Assembly (NCBI RefSeq): GCF_000003815.2
Contig: NC_049987.1
Span: 10,710,714 to 10,774,713, forward strand
Source: Branchiostoma floridae
Taxonomy: Eukaryota; Chordata; Leptocardii; Amphioxiformes; Branchiostomatidae
DNA length: 64,000 nt
Direction of reading: 5' to 3'
The notes under the pieces are model-generated. The model had not been told where the DNA came from and searched no databases. It saw nothing but the letters and a program-made list of their open reading frames with translations. The translations under genes were made by a program, and so were the position numbers. Below, in pieces: positions 35,101 to 44,460 of this stretch (positions within the stretch are counted from its first letter, which is position 1; every line of letters starts with the position of its first letter).

Positions 35101-38100
35101 ATGTTCTACATGCTGAAGACGTTCTTGGTGTTCCTGCTCATCATCTTGGCAAAGAAAACTGGTCCAACCGCAGCCTGTAGCTGTTCAACATCTTGTGTTT
35201 GCATTGGTGAAGGCCTCGGCAGTGTCCCTAAACATTTACCCACGGGTATAGATACGCTAGACTTAAGGAGCAATCGCATCGCAAACATTAGTCAGTCTGA
35301 TTTATCAAGGTACAGGGGATTAACCGTGTTGATTCTGTCCAACAACACGATAGGGCACATCCAATCTGTTGCATTTTCAAAGTTTACCAGTCTTACACAC
35401 TTGAATCTTGGCAGAAACGAATTACAAAACATTCAGGAAGGTACATTTTCAAATTTACCTGAGCTTAAAATGCTAGCCCTGTTCAACAACATGATAACTT
35501 ACATTCGGACTGGAGCATTCCTTCATCTGCCTAAGCTCATAGAGTTGGACTTGTCATACAACAAAATAACTGGCATTCAGCAAGATGCATTTCAAAACAT
35601 GCTCCAACTGAAAAACCTTTTCATTGCGTGCAACGATATAACTAACGTCGAATCTGGTGTATTTTCCAATCTACCCCGGCTGTTACGTTTGGATCTAAAC
35701 ACTAACAATGTAAGTGTAATTCAAGGCGATGCATTTTCAAACACATCACAGCTCGAATACTTGCTACTGTCCTACAACCACATACCCTTCATCCACTCTG
35801 CCGTACTATCAGACTTACCTCGGTTACAAGAGTTGGACCTGTACGAAAACAAAATAGCTTCTTTTCAGACTGATACTTTTAAGGATTTACCTCATCTCCA
35901 ATCCCTGCATTTAGCCAATAATGACATAACTGAAATTCAGCCAGGTGCATTCTCCAATGTACCAAAGCTCAAAAAGATCTTCTTAAAATACAATAAGATA
36001 ACTACTATTCAGGTCGGCTCATTCTCCAATCTACCAAGACTAAAACAACTCTTCCTGAATTCCAACAAGATAGCTAATATTCAGGTTGGTGCATTCTCAG
36101 ATTTATTTCAGCTCCAAAAATTGGACCTTTCCTCAAACCGACTAACATTCATTCCGCTTGGTACATTTCAAAATCAACGCATGCTGAAAAAACTGTACCT
36201 GTCCTCAAACAAGATTGCGAAGATTATGCCTGAAGAATTTTCCAATCTTATTCATCTCAATACACTGTCCCTGAGTAATAATAATATACAGGTATTGTCC
36301 GGGTATAATGAGCTGTCACTGATCTCCAATGTAGCTCTTCACAACAACTCCTGGCAGTGTGACTGTAGAATGGCTGACTTCAGGGAAAAGATGACTGGGT
36401 CTGCTTTGTTTGAAAACCAAATCATATGTGAGGGGCCGAGTCATTTTCTTGGACAAAGGCTAACAGATATAATTCCTGATGACCTTATCTGTGATGAACC
36501 GAGAATTTCAAGCTTCACTGTAATTGAGAAGAGAATAGTTATGCACGGTGATACTTTTCATTTGGCCTGCAGAGTTTTAGGCATTCCATCACCAGACATT
36601 ACAGTCACCCTTCCATCTGGACTGAACGTAACTGTTGAGTCAGTTGGGAGAGTAACTGTGGAGTTGAATAGAACCATTATAATGCGAAATTCTACTTCAG
36701 CAGATACGGGCCCGTATGTATGTATTGCAGTAAACCACATAGGTTCCACATCTGCTACGTTGTCATTATGCGTCCAAGGGGCAGCATCAACTAGCCCTTC
36801 AAGTACTTTTCCAAAGGGCAATGCTAATAGTAATGCTGAAACAATATTTCCCGCCCTGTTCGGTGTCATCGGAGTAGGCATTAGCATATTGATGGGAGCA
36901 TTTATGATATCATGTATAGTTGTTGTAGTTCGGCGTAAAAAGAATGATATCAAGACAGGCATCACTGTGTCAGTACCCAGTGGTGACAACCAAGCTGTAT
37001 CTGCTGATCCTTTAACTGATGAACAAATCAACGTTTATGAGAATAATGATGAAGTAGAAGGATCTGCTTCATGTTCATTACATGAAAACCGCAAAGTGTA
37101 TGAAAACGACGACGAAGAAGCAGTGTCATACATTAATACATGCGATAATGATGATGAGATAGAAGCATCATCGGATTCTGTATCTCATCAAAATATTAAC
37201 ATTTATGAGAATGGTGATGAGATTGAAGCATTGGGTAATAATTTAGTAGTGTCAACCAGCAATGTTTATGAGAATGACAATAAGGGAGCAATATCCGCCA
37301 ATTCTGAAGAAGAACAAAACACTAACTTGTACGTAAGTGATGAAGAGGTGGCCATACCTGAACATGTACAACACAACTTGTTTAAGAATAATGAAGTAGC
37401 ATTAAATACTAATTCTGATGTTGAACAGGAAACTTACATGCATAGGCATGATGATGAATCAGCAGTAGCAATACCTGTTGATTATGGAGCTAGGGTTGAT
37501 ATCCCTGTGTTTGATAGTGACAGTGTCCATGCCACATCTACTACTTTTTGTTCAACCTGCAGCAGTGGGACCCAGAAAACCTATGAAAATGAGAAGACAG
37601 CTACTGCTTCTTCTCAGTCCATTTATAGGAACGAGAATAAGGAGGCAATGTCTGCTGCTTCTCAGTCCATCTATGAGAACGAGACGGAGGAGGCAATGTC
37701 TGCTGCTTCTCAGTCCATCTATGGGAACGCGAATAAGGAGGCAATGTCTGCTGCTTCTCAGTCCATCTATGGGAACGAGAATAAGGAGGCAATGTCTGCT
37801 GCTTCTCAGTCCATCTATGGGAACGAGAATGAGGAGGCAACGTCTGCTGCTTCTCAGTCCATCTATGGAAATGAGACTGAGGAGGCAATGTCTGCTGCTT
37901 CTCAGTCCATCTATAGGAACGAGAACGAGGAGGCAATGTCTGTTGCTTCTCAGTCCATCTATAGGAACGAGAACGAGGAGGCAATGTCTGCTGCTTTTCA
38001 GCCCATTTATGGGAACGAAAAGGAGGAGGCAATGTCTGCTGCTTCTCAGTCCATCTATGGGAACGAGACTGAGGAGGCCATGTCTGCCTCTTCTCAGTCC

Positions 38101-38508
38101 ATCTATAGGTACGAGAACGAGGAGGCAATGTCTGCTGCTTCTCAGTCCATCTATGGGAACGCGAATAAGGAGGCAATGTCTGCTGCTTCTCAGTCCATCT
38201 ATGGGAACGAGAATGAGGGGTCAATGTCTGCTGCTTCTCAGTCCATCTATGAGAACGAGACGAAGGAGGCAGTATCTGCTGCTTCTCAGCCTATTTATAA
38301 GAAGGAGACTGAGGAGGCAATGTCTGCTGCTTCTCAGTCCATCTATGGGGACGAGAACGAGGAGGCAGTATCTACTGCTTCTCAGGCTATTTATAAGAAG
38401 GAGACTGAGGAGGCAATGTCTGCTGCTTCTCATTCTATTTATGAAAACGAAAACGAGGAGATGGTGGCTGTCGTTTTTCAGTCCATTTACCGAAAAGAGG
38501 ATGATTAG
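35101..38508 (+). CDS. LRR-Ig transmembrane receptor with a tyrosine-repeat tail (1135 aa)
   Basis: Single uninterrupted frame. Signal peptide (1-~25, FLVFLLIILA); LRRNT (CSCSTSCVC); ~15 LRRs of 24 residues (pattern L..L.L..N.I..I....F..L..); LRRCT (WQCDC...IICEGP...LIC, ~415-464); one Ig domain (LACRVLGIPSP...DTGPYVCIAVN, ~468-560); TM helix (~582-606: LFGVIGVGISILMGAFMISC) then RRKKN. The ~525-residue cytoplasmic tail has five juxtamembrane YEN motifs and then 18 full 16-residue repeats (consensus SQSIYGNENEEAMSAA) plus a partial 19th. Fourteen of the 19 copies keep Y-x-N, the consensus for Grb2-type SH2 docking. The LRR-Ig-TM plan is that of LRRIG receptors, which amphioxus has expanded; an immune or adhesion role is inferred. 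A good acceptor (TTTCTTTCTTATAG) ends 5 nt before the ATG, so a 5' UTR intron is likely although the coding part is intronless. AATAAA at 39683 is a candidate poly(A) signal. Confidence 0.95.
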   Translation: MFYMLKTFLVFLLIILAKKTGPTAACSCSTSCVCIGEGLGSVPKHLPTGIDTLDLRSNRIANISQSDLSRYRGLTVLILSNNTIGHIQSVAFSKFTSLTHLNLGRNELQNIQEGTFSNLPELKMLALFNNMITYIRTGAFLHLPKLIELDLSYNKITGIQQDAFQNMLQLKNLFIACNDITNVESGVFSNLPRLLRLDLNTNNVSVIQGDAFSNTSQLEYLLLSYNHIPFIHSAVLSDLPRLQELDLYENKIASFQTDTFKDLPHLQSLHLANNDITEIQPGAFSNVPKLKKIFLKYNKITTIQVGSFSNLPRLKQLFLNSNKIANIQVGAFSDLFQLQKLDLSSNRLTFIPLGTFQNQRMLKKLYLSSNKIAKIMPEEFSNLIHLNTLSLSNNNIQVLSGYNELSLISNVALHNNSWQCDCRMADFREKMTGSALFENQIICEGPSHFLGQRLTDIIPDDLICDEPRISSFTVIEKRIVMHGDTFHLACRVLGIPSPDITVTLPSGLNVTVESVGRVTVELNRTIIMRNSTSADTGPYVCIAVNHIGSTSATLSLCVQGAASTSPSSTFPKGNANSNAETIFPALFGVIGVGISILMGAFMISCIVVVVRRKKNDIKTGITVSVPSGDNQAVSADPLTDEQINVYENNDEVEGSASCSLHENRKVYENDDEEAVSYINTCDNDDEIEASSDSVSHQNINIYENGDEIEALGNNLVVSTSNVYENDNKGAISANSEEEQNTNLYVSDEEVAIPEHVQHNLFKNNEVALNTNSDVEQETYMHRHDDESAVAIPVDYGARVDIPVFDSDSVHATSTTFCSTCSSGTQKTYENEKTATASSQSIYRNENKEAMSAASQSIYENETEEAMSAASQSIYGNANKEAMSAASQSIYGNENKEAMSAASQSIYGNENEEATSAASQSIYGNETEEAMSAASQSIYRNENEEAMSVASQSIYRNENEEAMSAAFQPIYGNEKEEAMSAASQSIYGNETEEAMSASSQSIYRYENEEAMSAASQSIYGNANKEAMSAASQSIYGNENEGSMSAASQSIYENETKEAVSAASQPIYKKETEEAMSAASQSIYGDENEEAVSTASQAIYKKETEEAMSAASHSIYENENEEMVAVVFQSIYRKEDD
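37612..38505 (+). repeat. 48-bp coding minisatellite (18 units plus a partial)
   Basis: In-frame 48-bp units encode SQSIYxNExEEAMSAA. Unit identity is high (TCTCAGTCCATCTATGGGAA recurs almost unchanged). Variation is concentrated in the residues around the tyrosine. The array keeps other frames open too, which yields long artefactual frames on both strands (37478-38569 plus, 37601-38224 minus). Confidence 0.97.
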
Positions 38509-41070
38509 TTTTCTTCTCAGTCCGGGGGACCCCCCAGGCAATCCATGGCCCATTGAAATGTATACATAAAGGCACAGAAAGACAGTGCCTATAACTCACC
38601 TTTCCGGCGTGAATATCATACAAACTTGCCCTTAATGAAATCCCACCATCTTTAGCTGTAAAAAAAAACCCACCGTCATTAGAAATATTACGGCATAATT
38701 TCTAGAAAAATACACCAAAACCCTCCCACCCATCTCAAACGCAAGCTCTTGCACAACCAGGAAATCCAAATTTCAAATTTCAAATCCCCTGAAAATCACA
38801 AAAACAAAAATAACCTCAAAGCTGCCAGAATTTCTACCCATTTTTTCAAGAAAAAAAAAACAACTTTAAGTTGAAGACCCGGAACTACATTCGATCACCA
38901 TCATTTTACATGGCGGATCGCTGGCGGATCCCCTGTTTATGGGAATGACACGAGAAGGTAGTGAATGAGTGAGTGAGCGAGTGAGTGAGTGAGTGATAAT
39001 CGATGTTTATACCAAATCGGATTCTCTACCCTAAATATCTTTATATATCATTCTATAACTATCTATCTATCTATCTATCTATGTAATACTTATGTAAATT
39101 CCTTTATTGCATTTATCATCATGGTCATCATTATTGTCAATATGAAGTCCTGTTTTTTTTCTTATACAACTAACCATCATCTTTGATCAAGCACTAATTT
39201 TTTTTTCTCATCAATTTGATACCAAAGACGTACCAGGCCGAAAGAAGGGCCATTTATGAAGATGGAGAGCAGATACTTTTTAAAGAAATTTTTTTTTAGA
39301 ATTTCCTATGTACATATTAGCTTTTTTTATTCATATGTTATTTTTGTTTAGACGACAATCACTTATGGCTGAATTTACCGAGCAAATCATTTTTTCTAGA
39401 GTTAATGTTGGTGATTGTAATAAGGGTTGTTAACCTATGTTGTCTAAATTAGCATTGTCCATTATAACAGTAAATCATGGAATTGTGAACAATTATTATG
39501 ATATTGAAAGACATATTAGAGCTAAATATAGAAGCAATGTGAGTTGCACTTTTATGAATTGTTTGCAATTTTATTTGACGATTTCTTTATATCAATGTTA
39601 TCGCAAGTAGCTTGAACCGTTGTATTGAATTGTACAGCATGTTTCAATACGGTTCATCATGTTTAAAGCACAAACATTAAGCAATAAACTATTTACCCAA
39701 AAAAGTAAACGTTGTTGAGAGATCACTTAAGTTAAAGCCAAATGATACACGTAGCCAAGAGTAGGAAGGAAAGTGCGTATTCAATAATGAGTCATACAAT
39801 ATCATACAATATCAACTTCGAATTTAATTTGGAGATTTTTGGAACCTTTCGAATCGCTTCTCTTTAGTGTCACGGTGTCTACTTGTAATTTTTTGAGAAA
39901 ACGTAAAAAAACAGTTTGTTTCTTACTGGGTTCAGGTATTAAGTCCACTTACATTGAAAGTAAAGTATATGCTACAGTTAGCTTCTTGGGTCTTTGTCTA
40001 TAGTTATAAAGATTCAAGAGACATGTGCTGATTAAACAACGTGCACAGAGTTTATAATATGCATCGATAAAAGGCTAGGACATACATGTTATAATGTAAT
40101 TCTTCGTTTGCGTGAAATGTGTGGGCCTCTGTCACTCATAAATATTATTATCATCATCATCGGTCGACGTGATCACACATGTTTACACACGACGGGGTTA
40201 TACCGCCCCTTACGGGGTGACATATCCTTTCGTTGGATGATTACAAGACCGGCATGTGCCAGGTCTCCCATCCGGGTGAATGATGTAAGTGCATGATAAT
40301 AGCTGAAACTGATTAGATTTTGGGCCCCCTAGTGGCTTCCCTTGGTACTGCAGCGCAACTTCCGGTTTTGCTATCTCGTGTTCTGAACATGCTATGGTCA
40401 CGATTTTAAAGTGTTAGATAGCTCTTTTGCTCAGGAATAAGTGACATAAGTTTGGCCCCCTCTAGCGACTAGTTTTGGGATAGCTCTGAAGAGGATAACT
40501 CAAGAAGGGTAAAATGGATTTTGATGATTTTTGTTATGTGGGTAACTTAGACAATGCTATACAAGATCAAATACGAATTAAGCAAAAGAGGAATACATTT
40601 GCATAATTAATGAGATTATTCCTTCATAGCAGATTTTTCTATGTACCTCTTATTCCAGACGTGATATGGTCGTGACATTTGGGTGGTAGATAGCTTTCAG
40701 TGTCATGACAAAGTAGCACGGAGGTTATATTTCACCCTGTGTTTGTCTGTCTGTCTGTGTGTGTGTGTGTGTGTGTAAATATAGCTCTTGTGCTTAGGAA
40801 TAAGTGACATAAGTTTAGGCCCTCTAACGTCTAGTTTGGGGATAGCAGGTAATTATGGAATAGGTGGAATATAAGCAGAAACCAAATATGGTAATGAGGA
40901 ACTTATTAGCATAATTTATGTCAAAATTGCAAAACCTCTTTATGATGAATGATGCGATTCTTTTATTGTGGCATGTGTGCGTCAGTCAATGATGAACAAC
41001 ATTATGCATAAATTATGTTAATGTTCATTAATTGCATGAAATTTACAAAAGCTCTAAATTTTTTTGGAGG
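38509..41070. other. Intergenic DNA with simple repeats
   Basis: No gene seen. There is a (GAGT)n-like tract at ~38963-38992, (CTAT)n at ~39058-39080 and (TG)n at ~40745-40775. Two CTCF-like motifs lie at ~40321-40335 (strong) and ~40455-40470 (weaker). Segments around 40480-40640 share TTTGCATAATTAATGAG with the tandem repeat at 43.7 kb. Confidence 0.5.
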
Positions 41071-41652
41071 TACGAGGGGCGTGCAATAAGTAATGGTCCT
41101 GACCCACTTCCAGTTGTCTGATCTAAATGAAATTTTGTATGTGTAATAATTTATATCTCTATGGGTTATGTTGCAAAAGACAGCTCTGAACTAATTGTGG
41201 TTTCTGATTTACTGGTGTTTGAACTTAGTCAGGTGCGAAATGGACCAGGTGTGAAATGGAACCAGTTGAGTGTCGCGCAGTGATCCGGTTTTCGTATTTG
41301 AAAGGACGCACACCAAAGAAGACTTTTGATGAAATAAATGAAACTTATGGTGATGATGCCCCATCATATGACCTTGTAAAACGCTGGCATCCTGAGTTCA
41401 AACGTGGCTGGAAGTCTGTGGAAACAGCTCCCAGACCTGGTCGTCCCTCTTGTGCCATTGATGAGGCATCAGTTGGAGGACCAACCTGGGGTGTCCTAAA
41501 AAATCGGTTTCCAGAGCTGCATCAAACGATGGGAGAAATGCATAACTCTGGGTGATTCCTATGAAGAGAAAGACTAATAACTGTGCCAAGTTTCATTAAT
41601 CTCCTGCTATGGGAAATGGGTCAGGACCATTACTAATTGCACGCCCCTCGTA
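41071..41652 (+). mobile_element. Mariner-type internally deleted element, copy 1
   Basis: 582 bp, ending in TACGAGGGGCG...CGCCCCTCGTA; the outer TA is the expected target duplication. The ~36-bp inverted arms differ at one position. The interior keeps the transposase start (MEPVECRAVIRF...LKGRTPKKTFDE, an HTH_48-like DNA-binding domain, then RPGRPS) joined to the very end of the protein (NRFPELHQ...), with the DDD catalytic core missing. Confidence 0.92.
41256..41555 (+). pseudogene. Deleted mariner transposase (DNA-binding part joined to C-terminus), copy 1
   Basis: About 72 codons match the N-terminal helix-turn-helix region of mariner transposases (VIRFxYLKG, YGDDAPSYDLVKRW, FKRG..S.E..PRPGRPS). 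They run directly into the last ~25 codons (GVLKNRFPELHQTMGEM). No catalytic acidic residues remain, so it cannot act as a transposase. Confidence 0.85.
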
Positions 41653-41926
41653 GTTCTTTGTCTTCTCTTACACTGTATTAACATATGATTAAACTCCACA
41701 GAATAAGTGCTATAGTCTTTATTGGTTAATATTTACAGTACATTATAGGGGAAACTAAGTCTTGGGGAGGTCCGTGAAGGATGCTTAACACTTTAAATCG
41801 ATGGCTAGTGGACCTTGGAGCAAGATAGTTATTGATACGTTGACAAAACAGAGAAATATGCATATCTAGATTATGCACATCTTATCCCTTCTCGTAAACG
41901 CATAAAAAAAACTCTGTTTAAACAAC

Positions 41927-42112
41927 ATGAAAGGCGGGCGTCGTCGCGGACGTCAACGGATAGCCTGGCAGGATAACATCACTGACTGGACGTTCCTCAG
42001 CCTACAGGAGAGGCTAACCCTGGCTAGGAAAATACGAACCTGGAGGCAACTCTCTACCTTCATGTCTACCCCCCCCCCCAGTGACCTGGAGGTCAAGGGA
42101 CTAGGTAGGTAG
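41927..42112 (+). pseudogene. LINE ORF2 C-terminal fragment
   Basis: The frame GGRRRGRQRIAWQDNITDW then LSLQERLTLARKIRTWRQL matches the well-known end of non-LTR retrotransposon polyproteins (RRGRxxxxWxDNIxxWTGLSLxE...A.DRxxWR). A run of C and a GGTAGGTAGATAGATAGG tail follow, consistent with a 5'-truncated insertion. Confidence 0.75.
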
Positions 42113-42800
42113 ATAGATAGGTAAACAACATAATTGATACCTTCTCTGAACAAATATTATTTGAAATTACAGGAATGAAAAAAAAATGGTCCAAGTTAAA
42201 ATACCAACTAGTCGTGAAAAGTCAAATATTGAAGTTTAGATTCTTGCTCGCAAATTCCAAACTCCTACCATCACTACGTGGGTGGACTCTTGTTTTTAAA
42301 GTTTTTATATTTAGAATCAACTAAACATTTGTAATAAGGACTGTCCTATCAAAACAATACATAAAACTAACTAACGGAGATGATGGGCAGACCTTTTGAC
42401 ACAGATTTCATCGCAGGAAGGAAATCCATTCAATGTCTGTAAGAAGATTGATCCGCAGGTTTTTGTTGATGCCATGGCAACGGCGTGAGAGGCTTTTTCT
42501 GGGAAATAAGTCTGTCACTCGAAAAATCTTCGTGTATTACGTCAAATACAATGGGGCTTAGTGCACCACATTAAGATTCCTTAAAACAAATCACTGATTT
42601 CAAACTAATGAATTTCAAACTAGTTTGCAACCTATTTCTTTTTTCACTGACATATGTTAAGTTAATGGTTTGAAAACTTAATGATTGACAAAGGCCAATT
42701 GAAAATCTACTTTTAACGAACTTTTTGCAAAGCTAAGTCTGACTATTTTTGCCTACTATGTATGTTCTAAACCCCTAACAATATGATACTCCCTAGTACC

Positions 42801-43382
42801 TACGAGGGGCGTTCAAGAAGTAATCCACCTGACCCACTTCCAGTTGTCTGATCTAGATGAAATTTTGCATATGTACTGATTCATATCTCTATGGGTTATG
42901 TTGCAAAAAACAGCTGTGAACTAATTTTGGTTTTTGATTTAAAGGTGTTTGAACTGAGTCAGGTGTGAAATGGACCAGGTGTGAAATGGAGCCAGTTGAG
43001 TGTCGCGCAGTGATCCGGTTTTTGTATTTGAAAGGACGCATACCAAATGAGACTTTTGATGAAATGAAAGAAACTTATGGTGATGATTCCCCATCATATG
43101 ACCTTGTAAAACGCTGGCATTGTGAATTCAAACATGGCCGGAAGTCTGTGGAAACAGCTCCCAGACCTGGTCGTCCCTCTTCTGCCATTGATGAGGCATC
43201 TGTTGCAGGACCAACCTGGGGCGTCCTACAAAAACGGTGTACAGAGCTGCATCAAACGATGGTAGAAATGCATAACTCTGGGTGATTCCTATGAAGAGAA
43301 AGACTAATAACTGCACCAAGTTTCATTAATCTCCTCCTTTGGGAAATGGGTCAGGTGGATTACTTCTTGAACGCCCCTCGTA
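42801..43382 (+). mobile_element. Mariner-type internally deleted element, copy 2
   Basis: 582 bp, the same length as copy 1, with a perfect 36-bp inverted repeat (TACGAGGGGCGTTCAAGAAG...). The same internal deletion joins transposase N- and C-termini (frame 42965-43285). The TIRs differ from copy 1 at several positions, but in both arms at once. Confidence 0.92.
42965..43285 (+). pseudogene. Deleted mariner transposase, copy 2
   Basis: The same fusion as in copy 1: VECRAVIRFLYLKGRIPNE, then PRPGRPSSAIDEASV, then GVLQKRCTELHQ. The catalytic domain is absent. Confidence 0.85.
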
Positions 43383-43740
43383 GCTTTGTTTAGGGACGTC
43401 CCTGGTTAGGACTTGAAATTGAGGCCTTGTGTTTAAGTACAGAAATCGCAAAACGTATCGAAAATAGTAATGATCCATCCCAAAGTATGTGTTTCATATC
43501 CTTTCAGTTCAATGGCCGCAATATTGCGCCATGAACAGACTGTCATGAAAGACCTTTGTAACCTGGTTATGTCGATCTCGTAATCTCATGCTGCGAAGAT
43601 AGTAGTAGGCCTATCTAATTAGTTACGTTACAACAACAATGTAATGAACAAAAGTGCTGTGAGTTTGGGTTCCCTAACGGCTCGTCTTGAACTGCAAGCG
43701 CCAGTTTCCTTTGAAACTTTGGACAAGAATAAGTCGAAAA
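43383..43740. other. Spacer right of mariner copy 2
   Basis: No gene or clear repeat seen up to the tandem repeat that starts at ~43745. Confidence 0.4.
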
Positions 43741-43744
43741 CGGG

Positions 43745-44460
43745 TTGACGGATATGGATAGCCATGATTTTTGTATATAGATAGCCTGAATGAATTACAT
43801 TATGAAATACAAGTTACGCAAGTCAACAGCTAGTTTGAATAATTAATGAGGAAAGTTCATTAATCCACTACATTTTAGGATTGGACTTTCAAACATGTCA
43901 CGTTTGTAACTGACAAAGAGAGAAATGTCAATAGATATCAAGTATGCAAATGACGAACTTATTTGCATCATTAATAAGAAAATATGAACGTGTTCACGGA
44001 TCGTCATGATTTTTTGAATATAGATAGCCTAAGTGAAGACCTACATAATCCAATGCTAATTATGTGAATTAACAGATAATTTACATAATAGGAAAGTTTA
44101 TGAATCCACTGCATTTAATGATAAAACTTTCAAACCTAATCACATAGGTAGCTGAGGAAGACAATATCAATACATATTGATTATAGAAATGGTGACCTCA
44201 TTTGCATAATTATGAGAAAACATGAACGTGTTAACAGATCTTCAGGATTTTATTATGTAGACATTCTAAGTGATGCCTTACATAACGAAATGCTTATAAT
44301 GCAAATAAATAGCTGATTTGCATAATTGATTAGGAAAATTTGTGAATCCACTGCACTCCATGATTTAACTTTCAAACTTATCACACATGTAAGAGAGAAA
44401 TGCCAATAGTTATTAATTATGCAGGGGACTACCTCATTTGCATAGTGGTACATGGTGGGT
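43745..44460. repeat. ~240-bp tandem repeat, three diverged units
   Basis: Units begin near 43745, 43994 and 44231. Each starts GT..ACGGAT..TCATGATTTT..TATAGATAGCCT, then TTTGCATAATTAATGAGGAAA, CCACTGCATTT, GAGAAATG..AATAG and CTCATTTGCATAAT. No ORF is shared between units. Confidence 0.75.

Noticed and set aside
37612-38505. CRISPR-like array
   Set aside because: The repeats are contiguous 48-bp coding units with no unique spacers, in a eukaryotic receptor gene.
37478-38569. 363-codon frame (RRQCLLLLSPSM repeats) and the 207-codon antisense frame (37601-38224)
   Set aside because: Both are shadows of the 48-bp coding minisatellite: a repeat of length divisible by three stays open in several frames. 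The LRR-Ig frame has domains and a signal peptide.
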